From: Rossellomorea sp. AcN35-11
GTDB taxonomy: Bacteria; Bacillota; Bacilli; Bacillales; Bacillaceae_B
Reading direction: 5' to 3'
DNA length: 64,000 nucleotides
NCBI GenBank assembly: GCA_030388825.1
Contig: CP128835.1
Coordinates: forward strand, 2,970,001 to 3,034,000
Shown: one piece after another, positions 34,380-42,454 of the stretch
Position numbering within the stretch: the stretch's first letter is position 1
How the letters are laid out: each line of letters begins with the position of its first letter
Notes under the pieces: generated by a model
What the model was told of the DNA's origin: nothing
What the model saw: the letters and a program-made list of their open reading frames with translations, nothing else
Database searches by the model: none
Program-made: the position numbers and the translations under genes

Positions 34380-34490
34380 GATACCAATTATTTGGATCCC
34401 TTCTTCAAGTAACCCGCTCCTTTAGGCCAATAAATAACTTCAACAAAAAGAAGCGTTAATCCTTCTTAGATCAACGCCCGAGGTAGCTTA
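34380..34490 (-). repeat. Array site l with mismatch stem-loop
   Basis: Box ATACCAATTATTTGGATCC, core AACCCGCTCCTTTAG, hairpin 34453-34477 (GCGTT/AACGC, A/C mismatch, ATC/GAT, loop CTTCTTA), right core CGCCCGAGGTAGCTTAATAA. It shows that array sites extend beyond the right direct repeat. Confidence 0.75.
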
Positions 34491-34637
34491 ATAAGAAACT
34501 ATTCCATAAAGTTTCATCAACCATGAAAAATCCTTCGTGTGAATATCCAGCCGATACACATTTATCGTTTTGATAAAACATTAAGTCTTCTGGTAGTTCC
34601 AGACCATTCCAATCAAAAGAGAAGACATTAACGTCTC
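34471..34637 (-). pseudogene. C-terminal fragment of an unknown protein
   Basis: Reads VNVFSFDWNGLELPEDLMFY, then QNDKCVSAGYSHEGFFMVDE and ends YLGR, with the stop codon inside array site l. The upstream part of the same frame is antisense to a recombinase fragment and therefore not its natural N-terminus. Family not recognised. Confidence 0.4.
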
Positions 34638-34750
34638 TGCCAACACTGTTATTGTTCATGGAAAAGGTGACAAAAAGAGTGAAGTGTATGTTAATACTCG
34701 CTGCTCCCTTTGGTTGAAACGGTACTTGAATGAACGAGATGATCAAGTTT
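34638..34750 (+). pseudogene. Internal fragment of the array recombinase (copy 4), opposite strand
   Basis: The plus strand reads VIVHGKGDKKSEVYVNTR, then CSLWLKRYLNERDD, matching VIVHGKGNKEKEVYFNTR and SLWLKRYLDERDD of the recombinase at 22059-22858. It carries the catalytic Lys segment only, and is the only piece in this orientation. It is inserted between two unrelated gene fragments. Confidence 0.75.
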
Positions 34751-34754
34751 AACA

Positions 34755-34932
34755 TGGCAGGACATGCTTCTATTTGTACTCCTATGATACGTATCTTTGG
34801 TTTAATAAACTTAGCCTCCACTGCTCTTCCCGAAATTAAGCATCCTACAACAGGCACTATTATAGAATCAATGTCATTATTCTGCTCTAAAATGACTAGT
34901 CCTACTGTTCCCTGACCACCATAAATTTCTGG
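34755..34932 (-). pseudogene. Internal fragment of a serine/threonine dehydratase
   Basis: PEIYGGQGTVGLVILEQNND, then SIIVPVVGCLISGRAVEAKF and IRIIGVQIEACPAM match the PLP-binding region of IlvA/TdcB-type enzymes. The usual GGGGL phosphate loop reads VVGCL, and both ends are missing; on its 3' side it joins the recombinase fragment. A remnant only. Confidence 0.7.
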
Positions 34933-34950
34933 AGCACTATATTAGCTGGT

Positions 34951-35313
34951 TCAACTTGATATTAAAATTCTTTTCTCAAATATATTAAAGTCGAAACTCC
35001 CCAAGAAATTCCATAGAGAGAGAATAGCAATAGTAGTTGCTATATATATAAACGTCATAGATAGGTTGTCGACGAATTCAGTGATTACAGGAAGGTGTCC
35101 TAATATAAAGGATGTTACAGGCTGTGAGATCCATGTGAGTAGAATAAAGCTTATCAGAACAAACGTTGTGATATAGCCTGGTTTAATGATGTAAAATAAC
35201 GGGAAGGTCAATGCACCAAATAGTAAGAATAATCCTCCACCAATCACAATATCCATTATCGTATATGTTTTATTGAACATATATAAACTAAAACTTGCAA
35301 ACTTAACTTTCAA
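34951..35313 (-). CDS. Hypothetical membrane protein
   Basis: 120 residues with three hydrophobic helices (MDIVIGGGLFLLFGALTFPL, ITTFVLISFILLTWI, MTFIYIATTIAILSLW). The true start may be an internal Met (MFNKTY or MDIVIG). No family recognised. Minus strand like the array, but no array core is evident on its right side. Confidence 0.5.
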   Translation of the reverse strand: MKVKFASFSLYMFNKTYTIMDIVIGGGLFLLFGALTFPLFYIIKPGYITTFVLISFILLTWISQPVTSFILGHLPVITEFVDNLSMTFIYIATTIAILSLWNFLGSFDFNIFEKRILISS

Positions 35314-35528
35314 ACGGATTACAAATATAGTCGTTAACTTCTACTCCTCCTTCACTATTGAAAAATTCTTCAATCCGGATAGATAATATTCACTTTTTGT
35401 ATTTTCTACATTAAGTACATTATTTCTTTTAGCTTCCTAAGTGTTCGTATACTGTTCCATCTACTCCTATTTTCTTCATTCCTTGTCTTTGATAGCCAAT
35501 CACTCGGCTGCAGATCCAATGAAAAAAA

Positions 35529-35562
35529 GCATAAAGCCTTCAAACATTGAAGTACTTTATGC
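35529..35562 (-). terminator. Hairpin with T-run after the staygreen gene
   Basis: Outer arms GCATAAAG/CTTTATGC, an internal loop, inner arms TTCAA/TTGAA. On the minus strand a T-run follows, so it probably terminates the staygreen transcript. Its two-step stem resembles array hairpins, but no core is attached. Confidence 0.6.
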
Positions 35563-35569
35563 CTGCCTA

Positions 35570-36029
35570 TTATTTCACTAAATACTGCCTTGGGGTCCCG
35601 AAATAAAGAGTCTGCTGAAATTCAGGGAATACGGATTCGAAGCATATGAAGATGGGGGCATCCAGGAGCCATGGATAATAGGTAAAGAAACCTCGATCTC
35701 CATTAACCATGGCTGCCAATGCCAATGGCAGCTCTTTTTTTGAAAATCATGTACCGGACATTGGAAAGTTGTTGGTCGAATTCTCCTCCGCTAACATATA
35801 CATTTCCAGCGAGTGTATATTGGCCAAGGTCTCGTCTCCATTCTCCAAATACTTCATCCCTCATGGATGGATTGACCTTCTCCAAATCAAAGTGGCAACC
35901 GACACTCAAGAAAAGTTCACCTGTCGTATCGGAATGGGTCAAGGTGTATTTCCGGTTATCGATGGGATGGAAGACTGAAGCTGGTGGCAAATAAGTGACG
36001 GCTAGCTTTTCAGGATTAAATTCACTCAT
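35570..36029 (-). CDS. Staygreen family protein (one frameshift)
   Basis: The first frame (FNPEKLAVTYLPPASVFHPI, then RKYTLTHSDTTGELFLSVG) matches the staygreen domain first described in plant chlorophyll breakdown and present in many Bacillus, where its role is unknown. The frame ends early at 35703, but after removal of one A from a run of seven (plus-strand T7 at 35735-35741) it continues ELPLALAAMVNGDRGFF ... FESVFPEFQQTLYFGTPRQY to 35570, giving about 152 residues. The break may be a sequencing error. Confidence 0.75.
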
Positions 36030-36090
36030 GTGTAAGCCTCCTTTACAAAAAATGGGCTTACAACAGACTATGAAGGCAGCCTAGATAAGG

Positions 36091-36858
36091 TTACTTATTT
36101 GCTTTCCATTTGATATCCATCAGGTTCCAACGATCCTCTTCATAATACCAATAAGATGTTACCGTACCAATGCCGTCTGCCTTATAGGCACCGCTTATTT
36201 GCTGGTATCCTTTTAGCCCTTTACCCGGTTTACCTTTACTATTGACGGGCTCGAAAAATGCATAGGGTAAAACCATCAATTCCATTGGTTCATTCAGGGT
36301 TCCATCTGTGTAAATTCCCAGGCGGTCGTAGTCTTCTTTTCGATCACGTAAGTCCACTGTGTACGATTGATTCGTATCAGTGAACGAAATCGATGCTTGG
36401 TAGTCATCTTGGAATTGAGCCTGGATTGTCAATGGTTCTGGTAATCCTATGTCAACCAGCTTATTCTCTGCCAGTGTATGAAGTGCTACAGTATAAAGTC
36501 CCCCGCTGCCTCCGGTTGCTGATGAATACAACATATCCTTTATACCATCATGATTCAGGTCGACAAATTGAATTCTTGGTTGATAACCGCCTTCATAATC
36601 AATTCTAAGTTCACTGCCTTCAGACGTTTTAATATCTGCCCAAATTTGTTTTAGAAACAAGGCATCAGGAGAAAAAGGAATCGCTTTAAGCGTTATGGAA
36701 TCCTTTTTACCATCGCCGGTCACATCCTTTTTATACACATGAATCGTCATTTCATTCTCAGGCTGTTTCTCAACTTGTTCACTGGAAAAGTTTCCCGCAA
36801 TGGCATGGAGGGACATAACAAAGAAAGCACCGAATGCAAACAATAGTTCTTTTCTCAT
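36091..36858 (-). CDS. Secreted protein with FG-GAP-like calcium motifs
   Basis: 255 residues with a signal peptide (LLFAFGAFFVMSLHAIA). Two acidic loops, DVTGDGKKDSI and DLNHDGIKDML, match the calcium-binding FG-GAP/VCBS repeat pattern. The remainder is beta-rich. Probably surface-exposed or secreted; function unknown. RBS GGAGAGAG. Confidence 0.65.
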   Translation of the reverse strand: MRKELLFAFGAFFVMSLHAIAGNFSSEQVEKQPENEMTIHVYKKDVTGDGKKDSITLKAIPFSPDALFLKQIWADIKTSEGSELRIDYEGGYQPRIQFVDLNHDGIKDMLYSSATGGSGGLYTVALHTLAENKLVDIGLPEPLTIQAQFQDDYQASISFTDTNQSYTVDLRDRKEDYDRLGIYTDGTLNEPMELMVLPYAFFEPVNSKGKPGKGLKGYQQISGAYKADGIGTVTSYWYYEEDRWNLMDIKWKANK

Positions 36859-36932
36859 GATTCTCTCTCCTTGATTGAATAATATTCGTTATTATTTTCT
36901 CCAAAGAAGGAAAATCTATGTAACGAACATCG

Positions 36933-37343
36933 TCACTCTTTCTTGTTATGTTTCAATAAAGCCTGATGGGCCTGTGGGTTTGTTACAGCCAGGTCTTGAA
37001 TCAAGTGTAACAATTCTTCTTTTGAACGATTGCTCAATTCTTTCATCGTCGAAGATATTGACGTCCTCTCATCTATCCCGAAGTCCTGTAATGTGAAAAC
37101 AAGTGCAGCAATATGCTTACAATAACCGGTAAAAGGGCAAGTGCAAATGCTCCTCTCAAACCGATCGAAATACACGATTGTTTCATACTCGTCTCCTTTT
37201 CCATTCACAATCCCATGAACATGAGATGGAAAAATCTCCACATCAACAATTCGATTGCTTCTATAATAGGCTAGTCCTCTTTTCATAATGGTTGGGTTCA
37301 AGTGTATCTCCATTTCTATCATTAAATGGCTGAAATGATTCAT
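36933..37343 (-). CDS. SWIM zinc-finger protein
   Basis: 136 residues with the SWIM pattern CTCPFTGYCKHIAA (CxC...CxH) at about residue 70, preceded by ERGLAYYRSNR-like and VYFDRFE segments. SWIM domains bind zinc and DNA or protein; in bacteria often beside SNF2-type helicases, but none is here. Start after GGAGGATGATG. Confidence 0.75.
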   Translation of the reverse strand: MNHFSHLMIEMEIHLNPTIMKRGLAYYRSNRIVDVEIFPSHVHGIVNGKGDEYETIVYFDRFERSICTCPFTGYCKHIAALVFTLQDFGIDERTSISSTMKELSNRSKEELLHLIQDLAVTNPQAHQALLKHNKKE

Positions 37344-37370
37344 CTCATCATCCTCCTGATATGTATGTTA

Positions 37371-37401
37371 AAAAGACCAACCTTCATCCGGTTGGTCTTT
37401 C
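37371..37401 (-). terminator. Terminator of alsT
   Basis: AAAGACCAAC and GTTGGTCTTT with a 9-base loop; T-rich on the minus strand, four bases beyond the alsT stop. Confidence 0.8.
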
Positions 37402-37404
37402 ACG

Positions 37405-38832
37405 TTATTTATGGTCCGAAGATGTCTCAGGTTTTGAATCCCAGCTTTCTATTCCTTTTAATCCTTTAATGGAGTTAGAGTAGAAAACAGGATCTTTCCC
37501 CTGCTTCTTTTGTTCACGGTAATCTTTAAGTGCAGATATGGCGATTTTAGCTAATAATGTGATGGCGATTAAATTGATGATGGCCATGAGTCCCATAAAT
37601 AAATCTGCCAGGCTCCACACGATATCCAGCTTAACGACAGCTCCAAATATCACCATGCCTAGAACGGCAATCCGGTAGATGAATAGAGAAACCGGGCTGT
37701 GTTTAATGAACTCGATATTCGTTTCCCCATAATAGTAGTTCCCAATAATCGAACTGAAGGCAAATAAGAATATGGCGACGGCAACGAATGTATCTGCCCA
37801 ATCCCCTACATGGAAGCTTAAGGCTGCTTGAGTCAGCTGAATGCCATCGATTCCTGATGTATATTGATCAGACAAGATGATCATGAAGGCTGTAGCTGTA
37901 CAAATAAGCAATGTATCAGTGAACACACCAAGTGTTTGGATAAGTCCCTGTTTAACGGGGTGAGTGACACCTGCAGTTGCCGCAGCGTTCGGCGCACTAC
38001 CCATACCGGCTTCATTGGAGAATAAACCGCGTTTGATTCCCATCATGATGGCAGCCCCTACACCGCCACTGGCTACTTCACGTATACCGAACGCATTTTC
38101 AAAAATGATGATAAACATATCAGGCAGCATGGTAATATTCGTGACTAAAATATAGAATGCCAGAATCAGATAGAGAACAGCCATGATCGGTACGACAATT
38201 TGAGTGACGCTTGCAATGCGTTTTACTCCTCCAAAAATAACTAGTGCTGTCAGGACAGCAAGAATGATTCCTACAGTCATACGATCAAAGGAATAGGCTT
38301 CTTCCATTGCCAGTGAGATCGTATTGGATTGTACGGAGTTAAATACAAGCCCGAAGCAGAAAGTAATGATAACGGCAAACAGGATCCCCATCCAACGGGC
38401 ATTCAATCCCTTTTCCATGTAATAGGCCGGACCACCACGGTAGCCGTCTTTTCCATCTTTCACTTTGTAGATTTGAGCAAGCGTGCTCTCCACGAAACTT
38501 GTTGCTCCTCCAAGAAGGGCGATCAACCACATCCAGAATACGGCCCCAGGTCCACCTCCGGCAATCGCAGTTGCTACTCCTGCAAGGTTTCCTGTCCCTA
38601 CACGTGAAGCGGTACTGATTGTGAAAGCCTGAAAAGAAGAGATGCCCCTTTTGCCTTCAGATGAAATCGTAGTCTTGTCAGTTAATAGTCTGCCCATTTC
38701 TCCTAAATAGCGGAATTGTGCGAAATTTGTTCGTAATGAGAAGTATAAACCGAGACCGATTAGCGCCACAATCAGTATGTATGACCACATAAAATCGTTC
38801 AAGGTGCCTATGATACTTGTAAATAACTCCAT
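37405..38832 (-). CDS. alsT: Alanine/glycine:cation symporter (AGCS family)
   Basis: 475 residues with about eleven membrane helices. Family signatures: FQAFTISTASRVGTGNLAGV (substrate/Na+ site) and GLFSNEAGMGSAPNAAATA. It imports alanine, glycine or glutamine with Na+ or H+. B. subtilis alsT sits next to parEC as here, which supports the name. It is read on the same strand as parEC but separated by an SDR gene and two terminators. Confidence 0.9.
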   Translation of the reverse strand: MELFTSIIGTLNDFMWSYILIVALIGLGLYFSLRTNFAQFRYLGEMGRLLTDKTTISSEGKRGISSFQAFTISTASRVGTGNLAGVATAIAGGGPGAVFWMWLIALLGGATSFVESTLAQIYKVKDGKDGYRGGPAYYMEKGLNARWMGILFAVIITFCFGLVFNSVQSNTISLAMEEAYSFDRMTVGIILAVLTALVIFGGVKRIASVTQIVVPIMAVLYLILAFYILVTNITMLPDMFIIIFENAFGIREVASGGVGAAIMMGIKRGLFSNEAGMGSAPNAAATAGVTHPVKQGLIQTLGVFTDTLLICTATAFMIILSDQYTSGIDGIQLTQAALSFHVGDWADTFVAVAIFLFAFSSIIGNYYYGETNIEFIKHSPVSLFIYRIAVLGMVIFGAVVKLDIVWSLADLFMGLMAIINLIAITLLAKIAISALKDYREQKKQGKDPVFYSNSIKGLKGIESWDSKPETSSDHK

Positions 38833-39049
38833 GATTGTTCCTCCTAGATGTTTGTGTTTATGACATATAATGTATGAACCTTTGTATGTTTACCCAATCA
38901 GACACTTTCTTAATCTATCAAAAAACAAATGCCTATTCAACACATAAATTCATGATTTCTGAAAGAATATAAATTGTTGTACAATCATTCACAGGTATTG
39001 TACAACAATAGTGAATGAATATACATTAAATATTCAACTGCCATAATAC

Positions 39050-39090
39050 AAAGCTCTTTAACCCATATAGCAGGGGTCAAAGAGCTTTGT
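39050..39090 (-). terminator. Terminator of the SDR gene
   Basis: CAAAGCTCTTT and AAAGAGCTTTG arms with an inner ACCC/GGGT pair, just past the SDR stop. Confidence 0.75.
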
Positions 39091-39095
39091 CTGTT

Positions 39096-39887
39096 TTATA
39101 GTGATCGGATAATGCCACCTTCTACGCGCTGTGCACTTCCATTAATGGCAGAGGCTTTATCAGATGCTAAATATACGATTGTACTTGCTACTTCTTCGAC
39201 GGTGGCGAAACGCTGAATGAGAGAAGTGGGCTCATTGTTTTTAAAGTAATTCTCGGTAAAGCTTGATAGCTCTTCTCCTTCTGCTTCGGCTGCTCCCTTC
39301 ATATAGTTTTCTACCCCTTCAGTCCATGTTGGTCCGGGAAGTACAGAATTTACCGTTACATTGGATCCTTTTGTCAGTTCTGCAAGTCCCCGTGATAAAC
39401 TGATCAGAGCAGTCTTAGTGACAGAATAAGGAATCATCTGGGCGAGAGGCTTCACTCCTGCTTCACTTGCCAAATTGATCACTCTCCCGCTATTTCTTTC
39501 GAGCATTTGCGGAAGAAATTGACGTGCTGCCCTTATTGCGGTAAGAACATTCGTTTCGAAATAGTGCATCCATTCTTCATCTGTTACATCAGCAAAATCC
39601 TTCACTTCAAAAAAGGCTAAATTATTTACCAATACTTCAAGACTGCCCAGTTGTTGTATGTCTGCAAATAATTTTTTGCTTTCCTCCATACGTGATAAGT
39701 CAGCAGCTATCCCATACACAGTGCCTAAAGGCGATAATTCACGAACCACATTGTCGACCTTTTCCTGGGTCCGTCCATTAATGATGACATTCGCCCCTTC
39801 TTTTAAGAAGGTTTTGGCCGTTTCTTTCCCAATACCGCTTGTGGAACCTGTTATGAGTACCAGTTTATTTTTTAATCCTAAGTCCAT
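39096..39887 (-). CDS. Short-chain dehydrogenase/reductase
   Basis: About 263 residues. NAD(P)-binding motif ITGSTSGIGKETAKT near the N-terminus, NNLAF, and the catalytic Tyr/Lys in PYSVTKTALIS; the C-terminal loop INGSAQRVEGG is typical. NADP preference is suggested by NGRTQEK. Substrate unknown. Start chosen at 39887 (MDLGLKNK) behind AAAGGA; the longer frame lacks a ribosome site. Confidence 0.88.
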   Translation of the reverse strand: MDLGLKNKLVLITGSTSGIGKETAKTFLKEGANVIINGRTQEKVDNVVRELSPLGTVYGIAADLSRMEESKKLFADIQQLGSLEVLVNNLAFFEVKDFADVTDEEWMHYFETNVLTAIRAARQFLPQMLERNSGRVINLASEAGVKPLAQMIPYSVTKTALISLSRGLAELTKGSNVTVNSVLPGPTWTEGVENYMKGAAEAEGEELSSFTENYFKNNEPTSLIQRFATVEEVASTIVYLASDKASAINGSAQRVEGGIIRSL

Positions 39888-39967
39888 CTTCTTACATCCT
39901 TTCTGCTGTCGAATAGTACCCATCTTACCCATTATGAGTAGTCCATTCAATCAATGTGCTCAATTAA

Positions 39968-39999
39968 AAAACGACTAGAAAAAGTATCTAGTCGTTTTT
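39968..39999 (-). terminator. Terminator of parEC
   Basis: 11-bp arms AAAACGACTAG and CTAGTCGTTTT directly downstream of parC. The T-run on the minus strand serves parC. Confidence 0.85.
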
Positions 40000-40011
40000 C
40001 GTTTACTGATT

Positions 40012-42451
40012 TCATTCATTGGGACCAATAAGGGTTGATTCTACCCAAGTTGCGTATACAGAGCCGCTATCCTTTTCATCGATGACGAATGATCCATTCG
40101 AGTATCGGTCATTCGGCCTCAAATCTGAAACGATCACTTCTTCTGTTTTTCCCTTTTCCGTAATCAGTCCAACTTTATCTGTATCTTTAGCGATTTCTAT
40201 TCCGACCACGCGATGGGGATTAGATTTCAATTCCCGCAGCATGATGACTCCACGCTTGGCACGAGACGTTTTTTCGAATTCCGTTAATTTCATTTTCTTC
40301 ACTGCCCCGCGCTGGGTAGCTAAGAAAACATATTCTTTCACTGGATCGGATAGGACTTTACCTGCTACGATATAATCGTCTTCCTTCAGGTTAATCCCTT
40401 TTACTCCCGCTTGCCCTTGGTCCGACGATGTTCGCTTCTTCCTCTGAGAACCAAAGTCCATAGCTTAAGTGGGTTGCAATGAAGACATCCTGAGACCCGT
40501 CAGTCAAGTGTACATCCACAAGCTGATCGTCTCCTTTCAGGTTGATCCCGACAAGGGGACGTGAATAACGCTGTGCTTTGTATTGAGGAAGCTCGGATCT
40601 CTTGATCATGCCGTTCTTCGTTACAAACAGTAAATAATGGGAAGGATCAAACTCTTTAATCGGTATCGCTTTGAGAACCTGTTCATCACGATCGATGGGC
40701 ACAATGTTCCCTACGTGCTGTCCAAGGTCTTTCCATCGTATATCCGGGAGCTCATGGACGGGGCAGTAGATGTAATTTCCTTTGTTTGTGAAGACCAACA
40801 GCACATCCGTTGTATTCATCTCAAATTGACCAAGGAGTCTGTCGGTTTCCTTCATGGCCAGGTCCTGCCCGTTTGAAGCAGAATAGGAGCGAAGGCTTGT
40901 CCGCTTCATGTATCCATCACGGGTGACTGTAACCATTACATCTTCACTGGCGATCAGAACTTCAAGGTTAATCTTGATTTCTTCTATTTTATCTTCGATC
41001 TTCGTACGACGAGCGTCTGCAAATTGCTTTTTAATCGCTTTTAATTCTTTTTTGATGACGGTGAACAGCTTCTTTTCACTTTCAAGAATCGCCGTTAATT
41101 CTGCAATCGTGTTCGCAAGTTCTTCGGCTTCAGCCTGAAGTGCTGTAATGTCTGTATTCGTTAACCGATAAAGCTGCAGGCTGACAATGGCTTCAGATTG
41201 AGCTTCTGTGAATTGGAACTTATGGATTAAGTTATCTTTTGCATCCCGTTTATCTTTCGAGGCACGGATCGTTGCAATCACCTGATCTAATATGGACAGG
41301 GCTTTCATGAGACCCTCGACGATATGCTGACGATCTTTTGCTTTCGTTAAATCATGCCTGGTCCGATTGGTCACCACTTCTTTTTGATGCTCGATGTATG
41401 CATCCAACAGCTCACGAAGTCCCATCAGTTTTGGACGTCGATTATGTATCGCAACCATGTTGAAGTTGTAAGAGATTTGAAGGTCACTGTTTTTGTACAG
41501 ATAGTTCAATACGCCTGTTGCATCAGCATCTTTCTTTAACTCAATAACGATGCGCATCCCATCCCGGTCGGTTTCATCACGGACTTCTGCGATCCCTTCC
41601 ACTTTACGGTCTACCCGGAATTCGTCCATTTTCTTCACAAGATTCGCTTTGTTGATCTCGTATGGTATCTCCGTGATGACAATCTGTTGTTTACTTCCTC
41701 GGATATGTTCTATATCTGCTTTTCCCCGTACAACGACTTTTCCTTTTCCGGTTTCATAGGCTTTCTTGATGCCGTCAACCCCTTGAATGATACCGCCTGT
41801 TGGAAAATCAGGACCTTTCAATACTGTCATCAGATCATCGACAGTACTATCGGGCTTTTCCATTCTCATGATGGCGGCATCGATGACCTCACCAAGATGA
41901 TGTGGTGGGATATCCGTTGCATACCCGGCTGAAATCCCTGTTGAACCATTTACCAACAAGTTAGGAAAACGTGACGGTAAAACAGTCGGTTCGCTGGAGG
42001 TATCATCAAAGTTTGGAACAAAGTCCACGGTTTTTTTATCGATATCACGTAGAAGCTCCATGGAGATGGCCGAGAGCCGGGCTTCTGTATAACGCATGGC
42101 AGCAGGGGGATCCCCGTCGATACTACCGTTATTTCCATGCATCTCTACAAGGTAGTTTCTGACCTTCCACGTTTGACTCATCCGCACCATGGCGTCGTAT
42201 ACAGATGTATCACCGTGGGGGTGGTAATTACCGATAACATTACCGACGGTTTTCGCAGATTTACGGAATCCTTTTTCCTGGGTGTTTCCATCTACATACA
42301 TTGCGTAAAGAATACGTCTTTGTACTGGTTTCAATCCGTCACGTGCATCAGGAAGAGCACGTTCCTGGATTATATATTTACTATAACGTCCAAATCGGTC
42401 GCCAAGCACCTCTTCCAGAGGTAAATCTTGATATCTTTCTACAGTTGTCAT
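40012..42451 (-). CDS. parC: DNA topoisomerase IV subunit A (one frameshift)
   Basis: The subunit that cuts and rejoins DNA to decatenate replicated chromosomes. The long frame holds the winged-helix region with the catalytic Tyr ([12 protein letters not shown]) and the quinolone-resistance segment ([11 protein letters not shown]), then the coiled coil and four beta-propeller repeats. It breaks near 40411 after NIVGPRA; a second frame continues [14 protein letters not shown] to the end. An extra A (GCAGC read as GCAAGC) explains it. As parC is essential, this is almost certainly a sequencing error. RBS GGAGGGG; three bases after parE. Confidence 0.93.
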
Positions 42452-42454
42452 GTC

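Noticed and set aside
18430..34490. CRISPR array
   Set aside because: The repeats are hundreds of bases apart with genes between them, are imperfect, and lack uniform spacers; no cas gene is present.
35611..35712. Plus-strand VOC-like fragment (FREYGFEAYEDGG...)
   Set aside because: It is antisense to the C-terminal part of the staygreen protein, which becomes continuous once the T7 indel at 35735 is corrected.
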